The notes: generated by a model from the sequence alone, not told the origin. A stretch of 64,000 nucleotides of DNA from Streptomyces seoulensis (GCA_013364255.1 CP054936.1:2510853-2574852); one strand, 5' to 3'. Shown: positions 25,190 through 34,243, counted from the stretch's first letter. Numbers and translations are program-made.

Positions 25190-26878
25190 ATGTCTCAGAC
25201 CAAGAGCCCGCTGCCCCGTCAGGTCGCCGACGCCTATGTCGACGACCTCATCGCCCTCGACCCGATCACCGGCACCTATCTCGGCGTGAAGGAGTGTTCG
25301 AGCCGACTGCCCGACAACTCGCCGGCCGGCCAGGAGGCGCTGGCGGAGCTGGCGCGCACCACGCTGGCGCGGCTCGCGGAGGCCGAGAGCCGGCCCGGCG
25401 CGGACAGCGACGTCGAGCGGCGCTGCGCCCGCCTGCTGCGCGAGCGCCTGACCGCGGAGCTCGCCGTGCACGAGGCCGGCGAGCCGCTGCGGGCGGTGAG
25501 CAACATCCACAGCCCGGTGCACTCGGTGCGCGAGGCCTTCACCATCACCCCCACCGACACGGAGGAGGACTGGGCGGCGGTCGCCGAGCGGCTGCGCGCC
25601 GTGCCGGAGGCGCTGCGCGGCTACCGCGCGTCGCTGGCGCTGGGCCTGGAGCGCGAGCTGTACGCGGGCCCGCGGCCGACGGCCACCTTCGTCGAGCAGC
25701 TCACCGAGTGGTCGGACACCGGGCAGGGCCGCGGCTGGTTCGAGGACTTCGCCGCCGACGGCCCCGAGTCCCTGCGCGGCGAGCTGGACGAGGCCGGCCG
25801 GGCGGCCACCGCGGCCGTCGCCGAGCTGCGCGACTGGATGCGCGACGTGTACGCGCCGGCGATCGAGGGCGCGCCCGACACGGTCGGCCGGGAGCGCTAC
25901 GCCCGCTTCTCCCGCTACTACAACGGCACCGACCTGGACCTGGACGAGGCGTACGCGTACGGCTGGTCGGAGTTCCACCGGCTGCTCGGCGAGATGAAGA
26001 AGGAGGCCGAGAAGGTCCTGCCGGGCGCCGAGACGCCGTGGGTCGCCCTCGCGCACCTCGACGAGCACGGCGCCCACATCGAGGGCGTGGACGAGGTCCG
26101 CACCTGGCTCCAGGAGGTGATGGACGAGGCGATCGACGCGCTGGACGGCACCCACTTCGAACTCGCCGAGCGGGTGCGGAAGGTGGAGTCCTGCATCGCG
26201 CCCCCCGGCGGCGCGGCGGCGCCGTACTACACCGCGCCGTCCGCCGACTTCTCCCGGCCGGGCCGGACCTGGCTGCCCACCATGGGGGAGACCCGCTTCC
26301 CGGTGTACGACCTGGTGTCGACCTGGTACCACGAGGGCGTTCCCGGCCACCACCTCCAGCTGGCCCAGTGGGCGCACGTGGCGGAGGACCTCTCCCGCTA
26401 CCAGGCCACGGTCGGCATCGTCAGCGCCAACGCCGAGGGCTGGGCGCTGTACGCGGAGCGGCTGATGGACGAGCTGGGCTTCCTCACCGACCCGGAGCGC
26501 CGGCTCGGCTACCTGGACGCGCAGATGATGCGCGCGGTCCGCGTCATCATCGACATCGGCATGCACCTGGAGCTGGATATCCCGGCGGACTCGCCGTTCC
26601 ACCCGGGTGAGCGCTGGACGCCGGAACTGGCGCTGGAGTTCTTCGGCGCGCACAGCAGCCGCCCGCGGGACTTCGTGGCGAGCGAGCTGATCCGCTACCT
26701 GTCCATGGCGGGTCAGGCGATCGGCTACAAGCTGGGCGAGCGGGCCTGGCTGCTGGGCCGGGAGAACGCCCGCAGGCGGCACGGCGACGCGTTCGACGCG
26801 AAGGCCTGGCACATGGCGGCCCTGTCGCAGGGCTCACTGGGCCTGGACGACCTGCTGGACGAGCTGTCGCGGCTCTGA
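25190..26878 (+). CDS. DUF885 family protein, probable zinc peptidase-like
   Basis: A 562-residue protein of the DUF885 family. The conserved metal-site-like motif is VSTWYHEGVPGHHLQLAQW, an HExGxPGHH arrangement similar to gluzincin peptidases. A second conserved acidic helix follows in ANAEGWALYAERLMDELGF, likely giving the third ligand. No signal peptide is visible, so it is probably cytoplasmic. Family members are suspected dipeptidases or carboxypeptidases but are mostly uncharacterised. ATG 25190 is preferred over ATG 25181 because GAGG at 25177-25180 is 9 nt before it. It lies between the two sulfur-linked Lrp pairs; co-regulation is not shown. Confidence 0.85.
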   Translation: MSQTKSPLPRQVADAYVDDLIALDPITGTYLGVKECSSRLPDNSPAGQEALAELARTTLARLAEAESRPGADSDVERRCARLLRERLTAELAVHEAGEPLRAVSNIHSPVHSVREAFTITPTDTEEDWAAVAERLRAVPEALRGYRASLALGLERELYAGPRPTATFVEQLTEWSDTGQGRGWFEDFAADGPESLRGELDEAGRAATAAVAELRDWMRDVYAPAIEGAPDTVGRERYARFSRYYNGTDLDLDEAYAYGWSEFHRLLGEMKKEAEKVLPGAETPWVALAHLDEHGAHIEGVDEVRTWLQEVMDEAIDALDGTHFELAERVRKVESCIAPPGGAAAPYYTAPSADFSRPGRTWLPTMGETRFPVYDLVSTWYHEGVPGHHLQLAQWAHVAEDLSRYQATVGIVSANAEGWALYAERLMDELGFLTDPERRLGYLDAQMMRAVRVIIDIGMHLELDIPADSPFHPGERWTPELALEFFGAHSSRPRDFVASELIRYLSMAGQAIGYKLGERAWLLGRENARRRHGDAFDAKAWHMAALSQGSLGLDDLLDELSRL

Positions 26879-26888
26879 GCCCGGCTCA

Positions 26889-26913
26889 GGGGCGGCCGCA
26901 CTCCGGCCGCCCC
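26889..26913. terminator. Bidirectional hairpin between convergent genes
   Basis: GGGGCGGCCG at 26889-26898 and CGGCCGCCCC at 26904-26913 form a perfect 10-bp stem with a 5-nt loop, 10 nt after the DUF885 stop and before the convergent rhodanese stop at 26957. Confidence 0.75.
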
Positions 26914-26956
26914 GCGCTGCTGCGCCACCCCGGCCTCCCGGGCCGCCGGTCCGGGG

Positions 26957-27463
26957 TCAGCAGCCGCAGGCGCCGCCCTCGGCCGGGGCGGTCAGCGGGT
27001 CGGCCGCGCGGCGCTCGCCGCCCTCCCGGGTCTCGTACGCGAAGCCCTCGCGCACCCAGTACTCGAAGCCGCCGAGCATCTCCTTGACGCGGTAACCGAG
27101 TTCGGCGAGGGCCAGCGCGGCGCGGGCGGCGCCGTCGCAGCCGGGGCCCCAGCAGTGGACGACGACGGGGACGGACCGGTCGAGCAGCGCCTCGGCCCGC
27201 TGCGGAACGAGCGCGGTCGGCAGGTGCAGCGCGCCGGGGACGTGGCCCTGGTCCCATGCCTCGGCGGAGCGCGTGTCGACCAGGACGAACCCGGCCTCGC
27301 CGCCGGCCGCGAGCGCGGCGGCGACGTCCGAGACATCGGTGTGGAAGGCGAGGCTCGCCCGGAAGTGGGCGGCGGCCTCGGCCGGGGAGGCGGGGGCGAC
27401 GCCCAGCACGGGATGGGCGGCCGCCTCGCGGACGGTCGAGGGGGCCGCGGCGGGGAGGGTCAT
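26957..27463 (-). CDS. Rhodanese-like domain protein
   Basis: A 168-residue single rhodanese domain. GFVLVDTRSAEAWDQGHVPGALHLPTA carries the CH2A motif and VVVHCWGPGCDGAARAALALAELGY the catalytic-loop cysteine, although the loop (C-W-G-P-G-C-D) is not the usual CxxGxR and contains a second cysteine. The C-terminal EGGACGC adds two more cysteines, perhaps for metal binding or persulfide relay. Rhodaneses transfer sulfane sulfur from thiosulfate or persulfides. It is divergent from an Lrp regulator with a 124-nt gap. Together with the gamma-lyase/Lrp pair 2.4 kb upstream it suggests local sulfur metabolism. Confidence 0.85.
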   Translation of the reverse strand: MTLPAAAPSTVREAAAHPVLGVAPASPAEAAAHFRASLAFHTDVSDVAAALAAGGEAGFVLVDTRSAEAWDQGHVPGALHLPTALVPQRAEALLDRSVPVVVHCWGPGCDGAARAALALAELGYRVKEMLGGFEYWVREGFAYETREGGERRAADPLTAPAEGGACGC

Positions 27464-27552
27464 CGGGTGGGTCCTTCCGTGGTTCGGTGCGACGGCCTGA
27501 AATCTATGGCCGCGAAGCACCGCCCTGAAGGGGCGATCCACGGCCCGCCTCT

Positions 27553-27581
27553 TGATCCGCCGGGGATCCGCCTGCTATCCC
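27553..27581 (+). promoter_or_regulatory. Putative promoter of the second Lrp gene
   Basis: TTGATC beginning about 27552 and TATCCC at 27576-27581 are separated by about 18 nt and lie 6 nt before the ATG at 27588. The -10 is imperfect, but position and spacing suit a leaderless transcript. Confidence 0.4.
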
Positions 27582-27587
27582 TCGCTC

Positions 27588-28034
27588 ATGACCGCGTTTT
27601 CCCCGGACGCCACCGACTGGCGCATTCTCGACGTCCTCCAACGGGAGGGCCGGGCCAGTTTCGCCGAGCTGGCGCGGGCGGTGTCGATGTCGCCCAGCGC
27701 GGTGACCGAGCGGGTGCGCCGGCTGGAGGAGGCCGGCGTCATCCAGGGCTACGCGGCCGTCGTCGACCCGGACCGGCTGGGGCTGCCGATCCTCGCCTTC
27801 GTCCGGCTGCGCTACCCGAACGGCAACTACAAGCCGTTCCACGACCTGGTCGCCGTCACCCCCGAGATACTGGAGGCGCACCATGTGACGGGCGACGACT
27901 GCTTCGTCATCAAGGTCGCCGCGCGCTCCATGCGGCACCTGGAGGAGGTGTCCGGCCGGATCGGCGCGCTGGGCTCGGTGACGACGAGCGTCGTCTACTC
28001 CTCGCCCCTGCCGAGGCGTCCCCTCGGCCGCTAG
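27588..28034 (+). CDS. Lrp/AsnC-family regulator
   Basis: A 148-residue regulator. The HTH (DATDWRILDVLQREGRASFAELARAVSMSPSAVTERVRRLEEAGVI) is followed by an RAM domain (LPILAFVRLRYPNGNYKPFHDLVAVTPEILEAHHVTGDDCFVIKVAARS). Divergent from the rhodanese gene, which is the likely target. It is shorter than the Lrp protein at 24608 and clearly a different subfamily. The ATG at 27588 is chosen over an upstream in-frame start because the -10-like TATCCC lies 6 nt before it. Ligand unknown; a sulfur amino acid would fit the context. Confidence 0.86.
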   Translation: MTAFSPDATDWRILDVLQREGRASFAELARAVSMSPSAVTERVRRLEEAGVIQGYAAVVDPDRLGLPILAFVRLRYPNGNYKPFHDLVAVTPEILEAHHVTGDDCFVIKVAARSMRHLEEVSGRIGALGSVTTSVVYSSPLPRRPLGR

Positions 28035-28055
28035 ACCGACGCAAGGCCGCGGGCG

Positions 28056-31049
28056 TCAGGCCGGCCCCCGCTGCCGTACCGCCGAACCCGAGCGCCCCTT
28101 CACCACCTCCAGTTGGGCGTGGACGCGGCGCCGCAGGTCGGCGACGTGGCTGACGATGCCCACGCTGCGGTCGCGTTCGCGCAGCGAGTCCAGCACGTCC
28201 AGGACCTCGTCGAGGGTCTGGTCGTCCAGGCTGCCGAAGCCCTCGTCGATGAAGAGGGTGTCCAGCCGGACCCCGCCGGCCTCGTCGGTGACGACGTCGG
28301 CGAGGCCGAGGGCGAGGGCGAGCGAGGCGAAGAACGTCTCGCCGCCGGACAGGGTCGCCGTGTCCCGTTCCCGGCCGGTCCAGGCGTCGACCACGTGCAG
28401 CCCGAGGCCGCTGCGGCCGCGTCCGGCCCGGTCGTCGGAGTGGACGAGGGTGTAGCGCCCGGACGACATGCGCGACAGCCGTACGGTGGCGGCGGCGGCC
28501 ACCTGTTCCAGCCGGGCCGCGAGGACGTAGGACTCCAGGCGCATCCTGCGCTCGTTGTCGGCGGAGGTGCCCGCGGTGAGGGCGGCGAGCCGGGCCACCC
28601 GGTCGTACTCCTCGCGCAGTGGCGCCAGGCGGCGCACGCCGGTGGCCGCGCGGGCGGAGAGCCGGTCGAGTTCGCCGCAGCGGCGGGCCGCGGCGTCCCG
28701 CGCGGAGGCGGCCTCGCGCAGCCGCCGGTCCGCGCCCTGCGCGGCGGCCTCGGCCGCGGCGAGGTCGGCGGGCGGCCGTTGCGCGGCGGCGACGGTGTCC
28801 GCCTCGGCGAGCACCGCGCGCACCGCCGCGTCCTCCGCCTGCCAGGCGTCGAGGCGGCGTTGCAGCTCGCGGTGGGCGCCGTCGTCCAGAAGCGCGGCGG
28901 CGGCGTCCCGCGGGGTGCCGAAGCCGGCCCGGAAGGCGGCCTCGGCGAGCCGTCCGTCGGCGTCCTTGAGCCGCTCCGCGCTCTCCTCGGCGGCGCGTGC
29001 CGCGTCGGCGGCGGCGGTCAGCAGGGCCGCCCGGCGTTCCAGCTGGGCGGCCCGGGCGGCGACGGTGGGAGCGGCGCCGCGGGCCTCGGCGATCTCCGAC
29101 TCCAGGACCGTCCGCTGCCGGTCCAGGTCCTCGCGGCGGGCCAGCCGGGAGGCCGCGTGCAGCTCGATCTGCCTGCGGTCGGCGAGCCGGCGTTCGCGCT
29201 CCTGCTCGGCGGCGCGCAGCTCCAGCTGGGCCGGGTACAGCGCGGAGGCGTCCCGCCGCGCCCGCGCGAGCCGCCGGTCCAGCTCCTCGGCCTCGGCGGC
29301 GAGCCGTTCGGCGGGGGCGTCACCGGCCTCGGCGGCCGCGGCGGCCAGTTCCGCGCTCAGGGCGGCGAGGCGGCGCTCGTCCTCGGCGTGCCGGCGCTCG
29401 GCGGCCTGGTGGTCGGCGAGGGCGCGCTCCTCCGTCTCGCGGTCGACGTGTCCGGCGACCTTGCGGGCGGGCGCGGGATGCTCGGTGGCGCCGCAGACGG
29501 CGCAGGGCGCGCCGTCGGCGAGGTTCGCGGCCAGTTCGGCGGCGATGCCGGTCAGCCGCTGCTCCTTGAGCCGCAGCCAGTGCTCCTTGAGCTCCAGGGA
29601 CTTCTCGCCGGAGGCGAGGGCGCGCTGCCGTGCCCGGTCGCTCTCCTCGGTCAGCCGGTCCCGGTCGCGGGCGGCCCGCAGCCGGGTCTGGGCGGGTTCG
29701 CGCCGTACGGCGAGCTGTTCGGCCCGGCCGGCCGCCTCCTGCGCGGTCTCGATCCGGCTGTGCAGGCCGGTGCGGGCCGTCTCCCAGCCGGCGAGCCAGC
29801 TCTCGGCCTCCTGGAGCGCGTCCTCGTCGGCGCGCTCCTGGTCGTCGGCCTCGGCGCGTTCGGCGAGAAGCTCGGCCAGGCGGCGTTCGGCGCGGCGGGC
29901 GGACTCCAGCGAGCCGAGTTCCTCGGCGGCGCGGCGGGCGGCGGCCGCGAGTCCGGCGGCGCCCGCCTCGGCGAAGCGGTCCGGGAGCCGGGCGCGGGCG
30001 TGCGCCTCGGCTCCGGCCGCGCGCCGGTGTTCGGCGTCGGCGGCCTCCCGCAGTTCCAGCGCGGGCGCGACGGTCCCCGCCTTGCGGCCGCGTTCCATCC
30101 GCGTCCGCGTCTCCTCGTGCGCGCCGGCCCGCTGCGCCAGCCGCTCGGCGCGTTCGCGCGCTTCGGCGAACCGGCTCTGGAGCCTGGCGAGTTCGCGTAC
30201 GCCGGTCAGGGCGCGTTCGGCGGCGAGCCGGTCGGTCTCGGCGGCGGTGAGCCGGCAGTGGGCGACGGTGAGCCGGTCGCGGGCGGTGCTGCGGGCGACG
30301 GCCGCGGCGGTCAGCACCGCTTCGGCCAGGCCCGGGTCGCCGGGGGCGAGGCCGGGCAGTTCCATGGCGTCGCCGGCCGCCTGCTGCATCCGGTGCGCGT
30401 CGGCGAGCAGCGCGCCGTCGCCCTCGCGCACCTGGGCCTCGGTTGCGCGCCGGCGTTCGGCGAGGCGCTTCTCGACCTCGGCGAAGCGCCGGGTGTCGAA
30501 CAGGCGGCCGAGCAGCTTGCCGCGGGCCTCGGCGTCGGCGCGCAGGAAGCGGGCGAAGTCGCCCTGGGGCAGCAGCACGACCTGGCAGAACTGTTCCCGG
30601 CTCATGCCGAGCAGCTGGGTGATCTCCTCGCCGATCTCCTGGTGGGAGCGGCTGAGGTCTTTCCAGGCGCCCGCCGTCGCGTCGTACTCGCGCAGCCAGG
30701 TCTGCGCCTTGTCGACGGTCGTGCCCGTGCCGCGCCGCTTGGGGCGTTCCCAGGGCGGCTGCCGGGTGATCTCCAGCCGGCGGCCGGCCACGGTCAGGTC
30801 GAGGGCGACCTCGGTGCGGGTGGCCGCGGCGGCGTGGTCGCTGCGCAGGGCGATTCCCTGTCCGTTCTGCCGGGCGCCGGGCACGGAGCCGTACAGGGCG
30901 TAGCAGACGGCGTCCAGCACGGAGGTCTTGCCGGCGCCGGTCGGCCCGTGCAGCAGGAACAGCCCGGCGGCCGACAGCGCGTCGAAGTCGACGCTCTGGC
31001 GGCTGCCGAAGGGGCCGAAGGCGGTGACGTCGAGCCGGTGCAGCCTCAC
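28056..31049 (-). CDS. sbcC: Exonuclease subunit SbcC
   Basis: A 997-residue Rad50-like ATPase of the SbcCD nuclease, which cleaves hairpins and processes blocked DNA ends. The N-terminal ATPase half has Walker A GPTGAGKTS (35-43) and the Q-loop region QVVLLPQGDFARFLRA. Two long Ala/Arg/Glu-rich coiled coils flank a zinc hook CAVC around residue 530. The C-terminal half has the signature LSGGETFFASLALALGLADV and Walker B LFIDEGFGSLD. Length and order are standard. sbcD lies 136 nt upstream on the same strand, so the two are probably one operon. The opposite strand of this gene is open over nearly its entire length, an effect of GC bias. Confidence 0.94.
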   Translation of the reverse strand: MRLHRLDVTAFGPFGSRQSVDFDALSAAGLFLLHGPTGAGKTSVLDAVCYALYGSVPGARQNGQGIALRSDHAAAATRTEVALDLTVAGRRLEITRQPPWERPKRRGTGTTVDKAQTWLREYDATAGAWKDLSRSHQEIGEEITQLLGMSREQFCQVVLLPQGDFARFLRADAEARGKLLGRLFDTRRFAEVEKRLAERRRATEAQVREGDGALLADAHRMQQAAGDAMELPGLAPGDPGLAEAVLTAAAVARSTARDRLTVAHCRLTAAETDRLAAERALTGVRELARLQSRFAEARERAERLAQRAGAHEETRTRMERGRKAGTVAPALELREAADAEHRRAAGAEAHARARLPDRFAEAGAAGLAAAARRAAEELGSLESARRAERRLAELLAERAEADDQERADEDALQEAESWLAGWETARTGLHSRIETAQEAAGRAEQLAVRREPAQTRLRAARDRDRLTEESDRARQRALASGEKSLELKEHWLRLKEQRLTGIAAELAANLADGAPCAVCGATEHPAPARKVAGHVDRETEERALADHQAAERRHAEDERRLAALSAELAAAAAEAGDAPAERLAAEAEELDRRLARARRDASALYPAQLELRAAEQERERRLADRRQIELHAASRLARREDLDRQRTVLESEIAEARGAAPTVAARAAQLERRAALLTAAADAARAAEESAERLKDADGRLAEAAFRAGFGTPRDAAAALLDDGAHRELQRRLDAWQAEDAAVRAVLAEADTVAAAQRPPADLAAAEAAAQGADRRLREAASARDAAARRCGELDRLSARAATGVRRLAPLREEYDRVARLAALTAGTSADNERRMRLESYVLAARLEQVAAAATVRLSRMSSGRYTLVHSDDRAGRGRSGLGLHVVDAWTGRERDTATLSGGETFFASLALALGLADVVTDEAGGVRLDTLFIDEGFGSLDDQTLDEVLDVLDSLRERDRSVGIVSHVADLRRRVHAQLEVVKGRSGSAVRQRGPA

Positions 31050-31185
31050 TGCGCCCCTCCCTGATGGTGCGGCCGAGACCCGTAGGGCCGAGTCCCGTAC
31101 GAGCGCGTCGCGTACGGCCCCGTCGGGGCGCCGCCCACGCCCGGGCGCGCGGCGCGACCGCGTGCCGGGGTGCGCGGTCGCGGGC

Positions 31186-32367
31186 TCACCGCGTCACCTC
31201 GTGCGCCGATTCGCCCAGGTCGTCCAGTTCCTCCAGGCGGGCCGCGTCGAACGCCGCGCGCAGCACGTCCCGCTCGTGCGCGTCGGGTCCGGCGCCGCGG
31301 ACATGGGCGACGAAGTCTTCGGCGATCTGCTGGTCGTCGCGGCCGGCGAGCCGGCGGGCGTAGGAGACGTCCGGGTCGTCGGGGGCGCGCTCGGGGTCGA
31401 AGACCAGGCTGAGGGTGTGCGGGAAGCGTTCGGTGAGCCGGGCCATCGGGTCGGCGGGCCGGACCGGGTCGGTGAGCGTGGCCTCCACCCACGCCTCCCG
31501 GTGGGGGTCGAGCGCCGGGTCGGCGAGCAGGTCCTCCAGGGCGCCGCGGAGGCGGGCCAGCGGGCGCGGCACCGGGCAGTCGACGCGTTCGGCGGTGACC
31601 GAGCCGTCGGCGTCCAGGTCGACGATCCACACGCTCTTGCGGTGCGCGGCCTCGGAGAAGGAGTACGGCAGCGGGGAGCCGGAGTAGCGCACGCGCTCGG
31701 TGATGGTCTGGCAGCCGTGCAGATGGCCGAGGGCGGCGTAGTCGACGCCGTCGAAGACGCCCGCGGGGACGGCGGCCACTCCGCCGACGGTGATGTCCCG
31801 CTCGCTGTCGCTGGCCTCGCCGCCGGTGACGAAGGCGTGCGCGAGGACGACCGAGCGGGTGGAGCGCGGCCGCGTGGCGAGATCGGCGCGCACCCGGTCC
31901 ATGGCGGCGGCGAGCACCTGCTCGTGGCCCGCCTTCTCGACCCCGAACGCGTCCTTCACGAGGGCCGGTTCGAGGTAGGGCAGCCCGTAGAAGGCGACGT
32001 CGCCGTGCGCGTCGGCCAGCACCACCGGGGTGGCGCAGGCCGCCGGCTCGGTGCGCAGGTGGATGCCCGCGCGGTCGATCAGCCCGGCGCCGACGCCGAG
32101 CCGGCGGGCGGAGTCGTGGTTGCCGGAGATCATCACGGTGGGCACGCCGAGGCCGGCGAGGCGGTGCAGGGCGTCGTCGAACAGTTCGACGGCGGCCAGC
32201 GGGGGCACGGCGCGGTCGTACACGTCTCCGGAGACGACCACGGCGTCGACGTCGCGTTCGCGCACGGTCGCCGTGAGATGGCCGAGGAAGGCGGCCTGGG
32301 CGTCCAGCATGCTCACCCGGTGGAACGACCGGCCCAGATGCCAGTCGGAAGTGTGCAGCAGCCTCAT
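31186..32367 (-). CDS. sbcD: Exonuclease subunit SbcD
   Basis: A 393-residue Mre11-like calcineurin-fold nuclease. Manganese ligands are visible in HTSDWHLGR (residues 5-13), VVSGDVYDRAVPP, ISGNHDS, VLAHAF and LGHLHGCQ. The C-terminal capping domain (WVEATLTDPVRPADPMARLTERFPHTLSLVF) follows. It is the first gene of sbcDC. The 118 nt before its start contains a locally AT-rich stretch (ttgttcagttaatg at 32452-32465) that is the best place for the promoter. The 136-nt spacer to sbcC is longer than in most sbcDC operons and holds only imperfect TACG-rich repeats. Confidence 0.94.
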   Translation of the reverse strand: MRLLHTSDWHLGRSFHRVSMLDAQAAFLGHLTATVRERDVDAVVVSGDVYDRAVPPLAAVELFDDALHRLAGLGVPTVMISGNHDSARRLGVGAGLIDRAGIHLRTEPAACATPVVLADAHGDVAFYGLPYLEPALVKDAFGVEKAGHEQVLAAAMDRVRADLATRPRSTRSVVLAHAFVTGGEASDSERDITVGGVAAVPAGVFDGVDYAALGHLHGCQTITERVRYSGSPLPYSFSEAAHRKSVWIVDLDADGSVTAERVDCPVPRPLARLRGALEDLLADPALDPHREAWVEATLTDPVRPADPMARLTERFPHTLSLVFDPERAPDDPDVSYARRLAGRDDQQIAEDFVAHVRGAGPDAHERDVLRAAFDAARLEELDDLGESAHEVTR

Positions 32368-32475
32368 GATTCCCGAAGACTAACGGCCGGGTCCGACAGC
32401 ACGGGCGGCCGTTCCCGCGTCCCCTGCCACGGACGGCGCGGATTGCCCTGATTGTTCAGTTAATGTCCGTTCCGT

Positions 32476-32493
32476 CGCGTGAGCTTTCACGCG
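32476..32493. terminator. Hairpin over the yigZ stop codon
   Basis: CGCGTGA and TCACGCG (7 bp, 4-nt loop) form a stem at 32476-32493 that includes the stop codon of the minus-strand yigZ gene. It is followed, in the direction of that gene, by the AT-rich sbcD promoter region, so it may insulate sbcDC from yigZ read-through. Confidence 0.45.
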
Positions 32494-33113
32494 TCGCCGT
32501 ACGCCTCGCCGCCCAGGTCGAGCGCGGCGCTTCCGGCGGTCGCGTCGGCCAGCCAGGCGCGGAAGGCGTCGACGTCGGCGTCCGGCAGACCGATCTCGAT
32601 GGCGACCGACTCGCCGTAGCGCACGTCGCGCACCTCCCGGCCGGTGGCCCGCAGGTCGTTGTGCACCTTGCCGGCCCGCTGGTGGTCGACGGTCACCGTG
32701 GCGAGGCGGAAGCGGCGGCGGGTGCGGGTGCCGAGCGCGTCCAGGGCCTCGCCGACCGCGCCGCCGTAGGCCCGGATGAGACCGCCCGCGCCGAGCTTGA
32801 CCCCGCCGTAGTAGCGGGTGACGACGGCGACGACGTACCGCATGTCGCGGCGCAGCAGCATCTGGAGCATGGGCGCCCCGGCGGTGCCGCCGGGCTCGCC
32901 GTCGTCGCTGGCCTTCTGGACGCCGGCGTCGGCGCCGATGACGTAGGCCCAGCAGTTGTGGGTGGCGTCGGCGTGCTCCCTGCGGACGGCCGCGACGAAC
33001 TCCTGAGCCTCCTGTTCGGTGGCCGCCGGGGCCAGGGCACACAGGAAGCGGGAGCGGTTGATCTCGGTCTCGTGCACACCCGGGTGGGCGACCGTGCGGT
33101 ACTCGTCCTGCAT
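32487..33113 (-). CDS. YigZ/IMPACT family protein
   Basis: A 208-residue protein. The N-terminal UPF0029 (IMPACT) domain has INRSRFLCALAPAATEQEAQEFVAAVRREHADATHNCWAYVIG and the family hallmark ASDDGEPGGTAGAPMLQMLLRRDM, followed by VVAVVTRYYGGVKLGAGGLIRAYGGAVGEAL. The C-terminal DUF1949 ferredoxin-like domain completes it. IMPACT proteins in eukaryotes inhibit Gcn2; bacterial members are implicated in RNA or ribosome-associated functions but remain undefined. It is divergent from the CoA-binding protein gene at 33213. Identification is firm; function is not. Confidence 0.9.
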   Translation of the reverse strand: MQDEYRTVAHPGVHETEINRSRFLCALAPAATEQEAQEFVAAVRREHADATHNCWAYVIGADAGVQKASDDGEPGGTAGAPMLQMLLRRDMRYVVAVVTRYYGGVKLGAGGLIRAYGGAVGEALDALGTRTRRRFRLATVTVDHQRAGKVHNDLRATGREVRDVRYGESVAIEIGLPDADVDAFRAWLADATAGSAALDLGGEAYGDA

Positions 33114-33212
33114 CGGGCCAGCCTATGCGGGGCGGGCCGCGGGCGGGGAATCGCCCGGCCCGGCCCGCTGTTGTCCGAAGGACGAGCGGTGACGAGACGC
33201 GAGGAGAGACCT

Positions 33213-33623
33213 GTGGGGTACGGCGACACGGCGACGGTGCGCAAGATCCTGACCGAACTCGGCGACACCTGGGCCGTGGTGGGCCTGTCGTCCAACCGCG
33301 GCCGCGCCGCCTACGGGGTGGCCGAGGTGCTCCAGCGGTTCGGCAAGCGCGTCGTCCCGGTGCACCCGAAGGCGGAGACCGTGCACGGCGAGCAGGGCTA
33401 CGCGTCGCTGGCGGACATCCCCTTCGACGTGGACGTGGTCGACGTCTTCGTCAACGGCGAGCTGGCCGGCGCGGTCGCCGACGAGGCGGTCGCCAAGGGC
33501 GCGAAGGCGGTCTGGTTCCAGCTGGGCGTGATCGACGAGGCCGCCTGCGAGCGGACCCGGGCGGCGGGCCTCGACATGGTCATGGACCGCTGCCCGGCGA
33601 TCGAGATCCCCCGGCTGCCCTAG
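33213..33623 (+). CDS. CoA-binding (YccU-type) protein
   Basis: A 136-residue Rossmann-fold CoA_binding domain, with TWAVVGLSSNRGRAAYGVAEVLQRFGKRVVPVHPKAETVHGEQGYASLADIP and VWFQLGVIDEAACERTRAAGLDMVMDRCPAIE. Such small proteins bind CoA or related nucleotides and resemble the N-terminal domain of succinyl-CoA synthetase alpha; no enzyme activity is established. GTG 33213 is selected because GAGGAG at 33201-33206 is about 6 nt before it, and an earlier GTG at 33189 lacks a site. It ends 22 nt before a convergent YbaK gene. Confidence 0.87.
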   Translation: MGYGDTATVRKILTELGDTWAVVGLSSNRGRAAYGVAEVLQRFGKRVVPVHPKAETVHGEQGYASLADIPFDVDVVDVFVNGELAGAVADEAVAKGAKAVWFQLGVIDEAACERTRAAGLDMVMDRCPAIEIPRLP

Positions 33624-33645
33624 GGGCCGGCCTCTCCCCCCCGGG

Positions 33646-34200
33646 TCAGACGCCGAGTCCGTCCAGCACCACGGCCCCCGGCAGCTCCGCGAACGCCTTG
33701 CCCGGCACCAGGAGCTTGCCGCGGCGCCGGCCGCTGCCGACGAGGACGTAGGGCAGGTCGACCACGGCGGAGTCGACCAGGACGGGCCACTCCTCGGGGA
33801 GGCCGATCGGGGTGATACCGCCGTACTCCATGCCGGTCTCCCCGGTGGCCACGTCCATGGACGCGAACGAGGCCTTGCGGGCGTCGAGTTGGCGGCGCAC
33901 GACGCCGTTGACGTCGACGCGGGTGGTGGAGAGCACGAGGCAGGCGGCCAGCCGGGACTCACCGCCGCGCTTGCCGGCCACCACCACGCAGTTCGCCGAC
34001 TGCTCCAGCAGCTCGCGGCCGTAGTGCTCGACGAAGGTCGCGGTGTCCGCCCACTGCGGGTCGGTGTCGACGTAGACGATCTGCTCGGCGGGGACGCTGC
34101 CACGCCAGTGGCGTACGGCCTCGGCGACCGGGCGGACCAGTTCGTCGAGGGAGTCGGGAGCGGCGGCGGCCTGCTGGAAGTCTCCGATGGGTGCGCGCAT
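33646..34200 (-). CDS. YbaK/aminoacyl-tRNA deacylase-like domain protein
   Basis: A 184-residue YbaK/ProX-type domain: CVVVAGKRGGESRLAACLVLSTTRVDVNGVVRRQLDARKASFASMDVATGETGMEYGGITPIGLP. These features (a lysine and the GxxPxG-like glycine loop near TGMEYGGITPIG) match trans-editing deacylases that clear mischarged tRNAs. The family lysine is replaceable by several candidates here, so activity is not certain. It is a single-gene unit on the minus strand, 43 nt upstream of the XRE-cupin stop. Confidence 0.83.
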   Translation of the reverse strand: MRAPIGDFQQAAAAPDSLDELVRPVAEAVRHWRGSVPAEQIVYVDTDPQWADTATFVEHYGRELLEQSANCVVVAGKRGGESRLAACLVLSTTRVDVNGVVRRQLDARKASFASMDVATGETGMEYGGITPIGLPEEWPVLVDSAVVDLPYVLVGSGRRRGKLLVPGKAFAELPGAVVLDGLGV

Positions 34201-34243
34201 GCGGGCACGCTAACAGCCGCGCGGCGGGGCCCGTCGGGGCGTC

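Noticed and set aside
24122..26812. A long minus-strand frame across the Lrp and DUF885 genes
   Set aside because: Shadow of both genes on the opposite strand; low-complexity His/Arg/Leu.
28113..31064. A nearly 1000-codon plus-strand frame across sbcC
   Set aside because: Antisense shadow of a firm sbcC gene; Gly/Ala/Val-rich without domain features.
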